From an uncultured Bacteroidota bacterium (GTDB lineage: Bacteria; Bacteroidota; Rhodothermia; Rhodothermales; UBA10348), in assembly GCA_937893205.1 (NCBI GenBank), contig CALBJU010000472.1:1-6576 (forward strand): DNA of 6,576 nt, in the 5' to 3' direction. Positions 1-6,377 of this stretch are shown in pieces. The notes beneath the pieces are model-generated. The model did not search any database, was not told where the DNA came from, and was given only the letters and a program-made list of their open reading frames with translations. Position 1 is the stretch's first letter; every line of letters begins with the position of its first letter. Both the position numbers and the translations under genes were made by a program.

Positions 1-452
1 ACCCCGGTGCCAGTACCCGCATCGAGAACCCGATCCCCCTCCTGGATCAGCTCATCGAGATATCTCAGCATGAGCCTCGTACTCTCGTGATATCCTGTTC
101 CAAACGACATTTTAGGGTCAATAATTACATCAATGACTCCGTCCAGCTCCGCAACCTGGCTCCAGGATGGCCGGATTCGAAAGACTCCGACACGAATTGG
201 CGTGATGGTTTTTTCCCACTCTTCGATCCAGTTTCGAGCTTCGATTACACTCTCATCGATTGGCCCGGTCAGTAAGGACCGCAACTCCAATTCAATAACG
301 GCCCGCACCCGTGAGGATGCTTCCTCTGGGACGTAGGCGACTATCGCATGGTCAAGCTCCAGAAATCCTTCGATCTCGGGATCGTCGAGCATCGCGACGA
401 TAATCTGATGATTTTCGCGAAGCGACGGAAGAAGAAGTGAGGTTGTCGGCAT
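1..452 (-). CDS. prmA: Ribosomal protein L11 methyltransferase, N-terminal part (runs off left edge)
   Basis: PrmA transfers methyl groups from S-adenosylmethionine to ribosomal protein L11 in the cytoplasm. 150 residues are visible before the window edge. Residues 1-45 resemble the small N-terminal L11-binding domain, ending in a strand like AIVAYVPEE. Residues 73-98 carry the family linker (NWIEEWEK, then IRVGVFRIRPSW). Residues 111-125 hold the signature IDPKMSFGTGYHEST, and residues 142-150 (VLDAGTGTG) are the SAM-binding motif I where the sequence is cut. The form PKMSFGTGYH is what I expect of Bacteroidota/Rhodothermota PrmA. ATG at 452 is chosen because it gives a complete-looking N-terminal strand (TSLLLPS); no Shine-Dalgarno sequence precedes it. 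It lies 48 bp downstream of the four-module protein on the same strand, so the two may be co-transcribed. Family assignment is secure; the exact start is less so. Confidence 0.93.
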   Translation of the reverse strand, partial: MPTTSLLLPSLRENHQIIVAMLDDPEIEGFLELDHAIVAYVPEEASSRVRAVIELELRSLLTGPIDESVIEARNWIEEWEKTITPIRVGVFRIRPSWSQVAELDGVIDVIIDPKMSFGTGYHESTRLMLRYLDELIQEGDRVLDAGTGTG

Positions 453-500
453 GGGTGATTGCAACGAACACAACCGACCGATGACCGAGCCGGTTCGTAA

Positions 501-2273
501 CTAGCGTTCCGGCCAAAATATAGCGATTCCCCAATCCTCAGGATGGTCTGGTTCGCTTGACCCAAAACTGTTGTACGCAATTCCCGAATCAGTATGGAAA
601 TGAACCCGATACGAACCAGCCGGCAGTGTTAATTCCGTGTATACACTCCGGTAGCTGTCATCTCCGCCGGCCGGTGTGGTCTCCTGATAAGTCATCTCCC
701 AGACGGTCTCGTCCTTATCTACAGACTCGATCCAGCCGTAGTCATAGCGGGTGCCCGAGGATATTTCGCCCAGCGCGGCAATCATGACACGCGATTCTTC
801 GGTCAACTCGAAGTTTTGTACAAAGTCGATGTCATTCTCAACTGAAGTACGACGCGCAATAAAACGACTGGGATCGATTCCAGTTAATACAGATTCGTTT
901 GAGGTCGCTACATCACCCGCCACAATGCCTGATCGAACCAGTTCCGTTCTGACCGATCCTTCTGCAATCCCGTCGGCGTTGAGCGCGAATACGGCTACCC
1001 CCCACCGGTCGGGATTTTTGGGTCTACGCTTTCCAAATCCTTCAAAACTGTGTGACCCATCGGTCCGGTACTTGATGAAATATGCACCGGGCTCCAGGCG
1101 CATGAGCGACATTTCCTTGCGATTTGAATCATCGCCGCCAGCCCAATTTGACCTGTCGTAGGACATTTCCCAGAGTTTGTCTGATTCGCCCTCCCGCTCG
1201 ATCCAAGCCCAGTCGTACAAGCCAGTGCTCGAGGTCATCTCACCCATGCTGTAGACGATAATATCCAGTGATTCATCTGTTTCCAGCCTTGCGATCCTCA
1301 TCTCGGAATCACCCACTTCCAGAAGCGATACCAGTGGCTCAGCCCCGTTCCAGGGATCCAGCACCCGAACCGTTGCTGGAGTTTCGGTCGAAACCTTGAC
1401 CCCCCACTCGTACGGCAGGAGAGGAGGATTGGCCGTCCATGACGTTGAGCGCCCGTTCCCACCAACTTTGTAGGTGATTTCATACACACCCTGCCCTAGC
1501 TCAATGGAGCCTGAATACGTTCGATTGAGATCCCCTCCACCGGCCGATTCGGTTTCTACGTCTGAAATAGACCAACGGCGGTCACGATGCGGAAGTTGGG
1601 TTATTTCAACTTCATCACATCTCCTGTCACACAGAGCTACCGTCGCGTCGATAGTAACAGATGCATCTTCGACCACATGAACCATCACACTTTCTCGTCC
1701 TCCCTGGCGGCCTGGCTGGTACGCCCAGAGGGCCGAACTACTATGGTCAGAAGACTCGACGTGACTCAGCCTACTGACAGTGCCCGTCGGAGCCGATATC
1801 TCAAACTCCCAAAACGATTCGTAATTGGTCCAGTGGGGTTTTAGCCCCATAAAAGAGCCACCCTTTCTTGAACTTCGGGATGGGCCGTACGTGGTGTAGT
1901 AAGCCGAGTACTGTCCAACTTCGACGTCTACGGAATCAACTATCAGTGCCTTGACCCCATCTCGGAGGACAGATCCTTCTTTGGCAATCCAGATGACTTC
2001 GTTCGTCGTGCGATTTACGATCCATGGATATACGGCCAGTTTGGATGCCGCCTGATCATCTTCGAATGAAGCAACTCCCTCGATTTTCAAGCGAGTATTC
2101 GCCACCACTTCGAAGTGCTCCGTATACAACCTTCCGTCGTCCAGGCTCTTCAAATTCACAAAGCTGCTTCCTCCTTCGCTGAGAAGTTCACCACCTGACA
2201 TACGCCAGGTAATCAGAGCGACCGCGATAACGAGGAGGGTCAACTGAAATCGTATCAAGGCTTTATTTCGCAT
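501..2273 (-). CDS. Membrane-anchored four-module Trp-rich repeat protein, function unknown
   Basis: I do not recognise a named family. The 590-residue protein starts with a short basic stretch and a hydrophobic segment at about residues 10-24 (QLTLLVIAVALITW), an uncleaved signal anchor or signal peptide, so the rest is probably periplasmic or surface-exposed. No lipobox Cys is present. The remainder is four related beta-rich modules at about residues 50-159, 195-294, 315-429 and 470-586. The best-kept features are a Trp strand (YDWAWIE, YDYGWIE), WEM[ST]Y, AGGDDSxR (AGGGDLNR in module 2), a Gly-Tyr strand such as PGAYFIKYRTD, and a closing WG[VI]-type strand (WGVAVF, WGIAIF). Modules 3 and 4 align over 77 residues without gaps, about 29 identities by eye; modules 1 and 2 are more diverged. 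The only cysteines, C215 and C219, lie in module 2. No catalytic motif is visible; binding or scaffolding is a guess. ATG 2273 is preferred over the adjacent in-frame TTG at 2276. prmA follows 48 bp downstream. Confidence 0.88.
   Translation of the reverse strand: MRNKALIRFQLTLLVIAVALITWRMSGGELLSEGGSSFVNLKSLDDGRLYTEHFEVVANTRLKIEGVASFEDDQAASKLAVYPWIVNRTTNEVIWIAKEGSVLRDGVKALIVDSVDVEVGQYSAYYTTYGPSRSSRKGGSFMGLKPHWTNYESFWEFEISAPTGTVSRLSHVESSDHSSSALWAYQPGRQGGRESVMVHVVEDASVTIDATVALCDRRCDEVEITQLPHRDRRWSISDVETESAGGGDLNRTYSGSIELGQGVYEITYKVGGNGRSTSWTANPPLLPYEWGVKVSTETPATVRVLDPWNGAEPLVSLLEVGDSEMRIARLETDESLDIIVYSMGEMTSSTGLYDWAWIEREGESDKLWEMSYDRSNWAGGDDSNRKEMSLMRLEPGAYFIKYRTDGSHSFEGFGKRRPKNPDRWGVAVFALNADGIAEGSVRTELVRSGIVAGDVATSNESVLTGIDPSRFIARRTSVENDIDFVQNFELTEESRVMIAALGEISSGTRYDYGWIESVDKDETVWEMTYQETTPAGGDDSYRSVYTELTLPAGSYRVHFHTDSGIAYNSFGSSEPDHPEDWGIAIFWPER
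516..1217 (-). repeat. Protein-level tandem modules 3 and 4 of the Trp-rich repeat protein
   Basis: These are two copies of one module inside the 590-residue protein: residues 353-429 (bases 987-1217) and 510-586 (bases 516-746), 157 residues apart. They align end to end over 77 positions with no gap and about 29 identities by eye. Shared positions include YD-x-x-WIE, WEM-x-Y, AGGDDS-x-R, TD, FG, P-x-x-P and WG-x-A-x-F. The similarity is at protein level, so this is an old duplication and not a recent DNA repeat. Confidence 0.85.
1392..2030 (-). repeat. Diverged modules 1 and 2 of the Trp-rich repeat protein
   Basis: These are two weaker copies of the same module. Copy 2 keeps RRWSI (residues 232-236), AGGGDLNR (244-251), GVYEITYK (262-269) and WGVKV (290-294). 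Copy 1 keeps YPWIVN (82-87), VIWIAKE (93-99), the strand VGQYSAYYTTYG (119-130) and a closing FWEFEI (154-159), but has lost the AGGDD segment. The order and spacing of the Trp and Tyr strands match copies 3 and 4. Assigning copy 1 to the family is an inference. Confidence 0.6.
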
Positions 2274-2482
2274 CAATTATCTTAAAAATGACTTGAACTG
2301 AAATACGGATATTAGCGACTGAAGTTACTCTCTCGAACGGATTAAAATGACGTCCATTATCATGTCTTGCGGTGTTACCTGCGTTTGAGGAGGCGTACCT
2401 TCAGATGAGATGAGTATGTAACAATCCTGCATTTTCTCCGGTAAAACGCATGATCCTTTAATCAGTCCTGTGGTTGCTCCTG
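2274..2482. promoter_or_regulatory. Divergent intergenic region between repeat protein and phosphatase genes
   Basis: These 209 bp separate two genes that start back to back, so promoters for both should lie here. On the minus strand a TAATAT box (2309-2314) sits 17 bp downstream of TTCGAG (2332-2337), and the implied 5' leader would be about 29 nt. The -10 is fair and the -35 is poor. I found no convincing promoter for the plus-strand gene and no clear operator palindrome. Neither gene start has a recognisable Shine-Dalgarno sequence. Confidence 0.4.
2309..2337 (-). promoter_or_regulatory. Possible sigma-70-like promoter of the repeat protein gene
   Basis: Read on the minus strand this is TTCGAG, 17 bp, then TAATAT. 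Four of six bases match the -10 consensus but only two of six match the -35. The position about 30 nt ahead of the ATG is suitable. It is weak evidence that would occur by chance fairly often. Confidence 0.22.
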
Positions 2483-4696
2483 ATGGCTGAATACAGCCTG
2501 GAAACAAAGCCTTCAAAATCCCTCCGCAAGCGGTTAACCGAGCGCGGACCGATGGTTCTGTACGGGATATTGTTTGCCGCCTGCCTCGCCGTCGGGATTG
2601 GATTTCATTTCCAACAGTGGAGCTCGCAGGTCCCGCTTTCGACGACCCTCTTCTTGTTATATTCGGCAGTCACAACCGTTGGATTTGGGTCTTTGTGGTT
2701 ATTTTTGAGACGCTACTATCGTCTGCGTCAGGACTCGCCAGCCAAAACGTTGTGGTCACTTCTGATCACCGGATTCATTTTGATCTCTTTAGCGGCGATC
2801 ACGAGCAGAATCGGCCGTATTGACGCCCCTGGACTGGATCTGGGCCTGGGATTTGACCTGAATACGGGAATAGCGCTGACGTTTCCCACCATCGTGAAGA
2901 TGGTTGTTATAAGCGTTTTGCTGATATTGTTCGCGTTCCTCCTCCTTAATCGGTTTCAGGGACTTGTTCTGGTAAAGCGGTCGAAAACCAGCCAGCGAAA
3001 TTGGAATGTCATGTTGTTTTCCATGACGCTCACCGCCGCGCTTACGCTGATGAATACCCCAGGAGCGGGTCAGAGTCAGTGGCAGAATATGGCCCTGGCT
3101 GTTTCGGTTGTATTCATGGTGGTGAATTCGTTCCGGCTGTCATGGATCGTCTTCCTGTCTTTCAAGGAAAAACTGGCGACGATTGGTCTGTGTCTCGTAT
3201 TCGCGACCTTTTTGATTCTGGCGTTCGGAATTGCGCAATTCAGCTCTGATTTGTTCGTCATTGGCGGTTCGGGGTTTTTACAACACTTTTTCGTTCCACT
3301 CGCGACCTTTGTCGAGCAAGCCTCTCTCTTCGGCATACTGTACTGTTCGACTGCATTCCTGTCGCTCTTATTTCACCTTCCAACCTCTGGAGACTACGAA
3401 CAACGAGCGGGGGAACGGGCCACCATGCACTCACTGGCTCATCTTGTGGGCCAGGTCTTCGACGCCGAGACCCTGTTTGCTACCATAGCTTCTGCGCCCG
3501 TAGAAGCGGGATCTGCGGACGCGTCCTGGCTCGTAATGCCGGATCCAAGCTCGGGTTCACTTCGACATCACGTTGTGTCTTCGCACAACATTTCTCCAGA
3601 TCGAATCAGTGAGCTGGTAGATTCGGCTCTGCTTGTGGATGAGATGACGGCTCAAGGAGATCCGCTGATTATTCGGGAAGCACCGGCAGACCACCGACTC
3701 AATGTTCGACCTGGAGACCAGATGGGAAGCCTGCTGGTGGTGCCCTTGATTGCCCGCGACGAGCTTATTGGAGCCTTGTTCGCGTCCAAAGCTGTTGTCA
3801 GCGGATTCGAGCGCGATGACGTGGAGACGATAAGCATCTTTGCAGCACAAGCATCAGTCGCAATTGACAATGCACGGCTCTTCGAGCAGCAAGTCGAGAA
3901 AGAGCGGCTCGCGCGTGAGCTATCCATTGCACGCGAGGTTCAACGCAAGCTTCTTCCGCAGAGCGTTCCTCAACTACCTGGCTTGTCCATGGCGGCCAGT
4001 AGCATCTCTGCCCAGGAGGTCGGTGGAGACTATTACGACTTCGTACAACTGGAGAACGACCGCTACGGAGTGATCATCGGTGACGTTTCGGGAAAAGGTA
4101 CTTCGGCGGCGTTCTATATGGCTGAAATGCGGGGCATTTTTCAGTCGGTAAGTCGACTCGCTGCAACGCCTTCTATCTTTTTGCACCACGCCAATATGGC
4201 GCTTGCTCAGACTCTGGATCGGAATGTCTTCATTTCGGCCATCTATATGATCGTCGATTTGAAGAACGAAACGCTCGACATTGCCAGAGCGGGCCACTGT
4301 CCGGCCGCGGCCGTTCGTCTGAGCGGAGAGTCGCGGTTCTTGCGAACAAAAGGACTCGGTCTGGGCCTTGATCGAGGCGACCTGTTCCTCAAAAGCCTGG
4401 AGGAAGAGAGAATCAATCTTGAGCCTGGGGATGTGTTTGTCCTGTACACAGATGGGGTGGTCGAGAGTCGCAATCCGGAAGGAGAAGAGTTCGGCTACGA
4501 CCGTCTACTCGTAACAATTGACGAAAATCGACACGAAGACGCGGACGGCATTCATTCTGCGGTCCTGAGCGATCTTAAAAATTTCATGGGAAACGAGGTG
4601 TACGACGACGACATGACTCTCGTGGTACTAAAATGGCATGGCCTTCCCCTGGAAGCACTTAGTCCTCCAGTTCAATCGATGGAAGAATCCAAATGA
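2483..4696 (+). CDS. Polytopic membrane GAF-PP2C phosphatase, SpoIIE/RsbU type
   Basis: This 737-residue protein is probably the serine phosphatase that dephosphorylates the STAS protein encoded next to it. Residues 1-23 are basic and cytoplasmic. Residues 24-297 hold about eight hydrophobic segments (roughly 24-42, 51-75, 89-109, 130-155, 173-191, 202-225, 232-252, 267-297). A GAF-like domain spans about 310-465, with strands such as GSLLVVPLIARDELIGALF and the exit helix AAQASVAIDNARLF. A helical linker follows (REVQRKLLP, typical of RsbU-type proteins), then the PP2C domain at about 500-718. Its metal-binding acidic motifs are all present: GGDYYD (514-519), IGDVSGKG (532-539), YTDG (655-658) and DDDMT (708-712), so it should be active. 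ATG 2483 is chosen over the in-frame TTG at 2474; the next Met would cut into the first membrane segment. The signal sensed by the membrane and GAF parts is unknown. The STAS gene begins 60 bp downstream. Confidence 0.95.
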   Translation: MAEYSLETKPSKSLRKRLTERGPMVLYGILFAACLAVGIGFHFQQWSSQVPLSTTLFLLYSAVTTVGFGSLWLFLRRYYRLRQDSPAKTLWSLLITGFILISLAAITSRIGRIDAPGLDLGLGFDLNTGIALTFPTIVKMVVISVLLILFAFLLLNRFQGLVLVKRSKTSQRNWNVMLFSMTLTAALTLMNTPGAGQSQWQNMALAVSVVFMVVNSFRLSWIVFLSFKEKLATIGLCLVFATFLILAFGIAQFSSDLFVIGGSGFLQHFFVPLATFVEQASLFGILYCSTAFLSLLFHLPTSGDYEQRAGERATMHSLAHLVGQVFDAETLFATIASAPVEAGSADASWLVMPDPSSGSLRHHVVSSHNISPDRISELVDSALLVDEMTAQGDPLIIREAPADHRLNVRPGDQMGSLLVVPLIARDELIGALFASKAVVSGFERDDVETISIFAAQASVAIDNARLFEQQVEKERLARELSIAREVQRKLLPQSVPQLPGLSMAASSISAQEVGGDYYDFVQLENDRYGVIIGDVSGKGTSAAFYMAEMRGIFQSVSRLAATPSIFLHHANMALAQTLDRNVFISAIYMIVDLKNETLDIARAGHCPAAAVRLSGESRFLRTKGLGLGLDRGDLFLKSLEEERINLEPGDVFVLYTDGVVESRNPEGEEFGYDRLLVTIDENRHEDADGIHSAVLSDLKNFMGNEVYDDDMTLVVLKWHGLPLEALSPPVQSMEESK

Positions 4697-4701
4697 CGCA
4701 G

Positions 4702-4709
4702 TATATTTG
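4702..4709 (+). promoter_or_regulatory. Possible Bacteroidota-type -7 box (TATATTTG) ahead of the STAS gene
   Basis: TATATTTG is an exact match to the TAnnTTTG -7 element known from Bacteroidota primary sigma promoters. It begins 55 bp before the STAS start, just after the phosphatase stop codon. I see no good TTTG-like -33 element at the right distance upstream, so it may be chance. If real, the STAS and kinase genes could be transcribed separately from the phosphatase. Confidence 0.25.
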
Positions 4710-4756
4710 GCCGGTTCAATCGTCTGGTAAGACATCATTCATAACGTGATACAATC

Positions 4757-5116
4757 ATGAGTAATTTTTCAGTTGGATTCAGAACCAGTGGGTCTGTGCA
4801 AATTCTTGATTTGCATGGTGAACTGGATGCTCACACGGCCGCGGAGCTGGAAGCAGCTATTCAGAAATGCCAACAGGAGAATCAGGTCCGCATCCTGATC
4901 AATGGAAGTGATCTTCTATATATCTCCAGTGCCGGTCTCGGAGTATTCATGGCATACATCGAGGAAGTTCGGGAATCTGGAGGCGACATTAAGATTGCCG
5001 CCCTGCAGGCCAAGGTGTTCAATGTCTTTGATCTACTAGGCTTCCCCATGCTGTTCGACATCATGGAATCTGAGGAAGAAGCTGTGGAAAAATTCTCAGA
5101 AGCGAAGGCGGAATAA
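4757..5116 (+). CDS. STAS-domain anti-sigma-factor antagonist (RsbV/SpoIIAA type)
   Basis: This 119-residue cytoplasmic protein is a single STAS domain, the usual length for the family. Visible hallmarks are the first strands ending in ILDLHGELDAHTAAEL (residues 16-31), the central strand VRILINGSDLLYISSAGLG (44-62) and the helix after it, then IKIAALQAKVFNVFDLLGF. By alignment with SpoIIAA (DSSGLG), Ser58 within ISSAGLG is the expected phosphorylation site; the acidic residue just before it in SpoIIAA is Ser57 here, a common variant. Known family role: in the dephosphorylated state it binds the partner kinase and frees that kinase's target. It sits between the matching phosphatase (60 bp upstream) and kinase (25 bp downstream) genes, the standard partner-switching arrangement. 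The acidic tail (ESEEEAVEKFSEAKAE) is unremarkable. ATG 4757 has no visible Shine-Dalgarno sequence. Confidence 0.95.
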   Translation: MSNFSVGFRTSGSVQILDLHGELDAHTAAELEAAIQKCQQENQVRILINGSDLLYISSAGLGVFMAYIEEVRESGGDIKIAALQAKVFNVFDLLGFPMLFDIMESEEEAVEKFSEAKAE

Positions 5117-5141
5117 AAATCCAACACTAGAATATCGATTC

Positions 5142-5561
5142 GTGGCTTCTACAACTCACACACTGACTATTCCGAGCTCGACGCGCTTCCTGGAGGACGT
5201 GCGCGAATTCGTCGCGACCCACGCGACGGACGCGAACTTTTCGAAAATGTCTGTGGAGAAGCTGAAAATGGCTGTAGACGAAGCGTGTACCAACGTAATC
5301 GAACACGCATACGAGGGTCAGAGTGAACAGCCCATTGATATATCCATTATCGTCAATAAAGATAAATTGACGGTCCTCATTCGAGATAAGGGTCGCAGCT
5401 TTGACCGGACCGACTACGAGGAACCGGATCTCGTACAGTATGCCAAGTCTCGAAAATCAGGAGGGTTTGGCGTGCACATCATGAAAAAATTGATGGATGA
5501 AGTCAGCTACAGGACCGGCGGTGGCGTGAACGAGTGCTGCCTGATTAAATTCAGGGATTAG
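5142..5561 (+). CDS. Anti-sigma-factor serine kinase, HATPase domain (RsbW/SpoIIAB type)
   Basis: This 139-residue protein is one GHKL-type ATPase domain, about the normal length of RsbW/SpoIIAB. The N box is DEACTNVIEHAY (residues 46-57), with the expected Glu47 and Asn51. The G1 box is IRDKGRSFD (80-88) and the G2-like glycine loop is SGGFGVHIMKKLMDEV (106-121). The family uses ATP to phosphorylate the STAS partner and otherwise binds and inactivates a sigma factor or another regulator. The gene follows the STAS gene by 25 bp on the same strand and is very likely co-transcribed with it. The start is GTG at 5142, supported by the good fit of the first strand (THTLTIPS) to the family; no Shine-Dalgarno sequence is visible. 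No sigma factor gene follows: the next gene is convergent, so the target must be encoded elsewhere. Confidence 0.94.
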   Translation: MASTTHTLTIPSSTRFLEDVREFVATHATDANFSKMSVEKLKMAVDEACTNVIEHAYEGQSEQPIDISIIVNKDKLTVLIRDKGRSFDRTDYEEPDLVQYAKSRKSGGFGVHIMKKLMDEVSYRTGGGVNECCLIKFRD

Positions 5562-5614
5562 GAGGAATCGCGGCACTACGCATTGCTCGCGATCCGCGGC
5601 GAATGGACTGTCCC

Positions 5615-6367
5615 CTAACGTTGATCCATGCTCTTGCGCCCACTGTACATGGAAGCAACGCCGAACGTCAGGCGCCGAGCATCAAGCTCTTCGAATCCTA
5701 CTTCCCGCATGTAGTCAAGGAACTGTTCTCCTTCGGGAAAAACGGCGATAGATTCAGGCAGATAGGTATACGCACCCTGATCTCCCGATATCATTCGTCC
5801 TATTCGAGGCAGAATAAACCGACCATAAAATTTGTATAACTGCTTGATAGGAAACATCTTAGGCTGACTGAACTCAAGCACTACAAGACGTCCACCAGGA
5901 CGAATCACGCGGTATATTTGAGAAAGTCCTTCACTCAGATCTTCGAAATTCCGAACACCGAAGGCTACCATCGCCGCGTCGAACTGTGAGTCCGAAAACG
6001 GCAGTCGTTCTGCATCTCCTTTCTGAAGAGTAATCCGGTCGTCGAGGAATTTAGCGTCGATTTTCTGTTGACCAACGTATAGCATTTCTTGAGAAATGTC
6101 GACACCAACAATCTTCGGGACACCCATGGCAGCGGCCATGATTGCCAGGTCCCCTGTACCCGTAGCAACATCCAGGACACGTTCTGGAGAGCCAGTCAGT
6201 ATTCTCCGAATTACTTTTTTTCTCCAGGTCTGATCGATGCCGCCACTGAGTACTCGATTCAACAGATCGTAGCGAGGAGCGATCGCATCAAACATCTCCT
6301 TGATGTGTTCTTTCTTGCCTTCTACGATTCCGATCGGCGGGATCGACGTTGATCTGGGTTGACTCAC
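5615..6367 (-). CDS. menG: Demethylmenaquinone methyltransferase (MenG/UbiE)
   Basis: MenG carries out the last step of menaquinone synthesis, SAM-dependent C-methylation of demethylmenaquinone at the inner face of the membrane. The 250-residue length is normal. Family signature 1 is at residues 33-48 (YDLLNRVLSGGIDQTW), with Asp45 where the classic pattern has His; I believe this is usual in Bacteroidota-like sequences. SAM motif I is VLDVATGTGDLA (64-75), followed by acidic Asp90 ending a strand, GDAERLPF (117-124), FGVRNF (136-141), VIRPGGRLVVLEFS (154-167) and the C-terminal YTYLPESIAVFP (200-211). The start is GTG at 6367; no in-frame ATG fits better, and pfkA ends 10 bp upstream, which limits the leader. 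A dual UbiE role in ubiquinone synthesis cannot be excluded from sequence, but menaquinone is more likely for this group. It is probably co-transcribed with pfkA and converges on the kinase gene, with 53 bp between stop codons. Confidence 0.95.
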   Translation of the reverse strand: MSQPRSTSIPPIGIVEGKKEHIKEMFDAIAPRYDLLNRVLSGGIDQTWRKKVIRRILTGSPERVLDVATGTGDLAIMAAAMGVPKIVGVDISQEMLYVGQQKIDAKFLDDRITLQKGDAERLPFSDSQFDAAMVAFGVRNFEDLSEGLSQIYRVIRPGGRLVVLEFSQPKMFPIKQLYKFYGRFILPRIGRMISGDQGAYTYLPESIAVFPEGEQFLDYMREVGFEELDARRLTFGVASMYSGRKSMDQR

Positions 6368-6377
6368 TGGACGTCTT

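Noticed and set aside
430..475. Possible frameshift at the prmA N-terminus: an alternative frame reads VVFVAITHADNLTS just upstream, next to a CTTCTTCTTCC run.
   Set aside because: The frame starting at ATG 452 already gives a plausible first strand and helix (TSLLLPSLRENHQ), so no frameshift is needed. An alignment to close PrmA orthologues would settle it.
751..1161. 136-residue plus-strand open frame opposite the repeat protein.
   Set aside because: It is the antisense shadow of a well-supported repeat-module coding region and shows no family features.
2325..2516. 63-residue minus-strand open frame across the divergent intergenic region.
   Set aside because: It overlaps the phosphatase start, has no recognisable domain or start signal, and its composition is not protein-like.
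3974..4297. 107-residue minus-strand open frame opposite the PP2C domain.
   Set aside because: It lies antisense to the catalytic motifs of the phosphatase and has no recognisable domain; it is explained by codon bias of the real gene.
5566..5600. Overlapping inverted repeats (ATCGCG/CGCGAT and CGCGG/CCGCG) between the convergent kinase and menG genes, considered as a bidirectional terminator.
   Set aside because: The stems are only 5-6 bp with long loops, the two pairings are mutually exclusive, and no T-tract follows on either strand.
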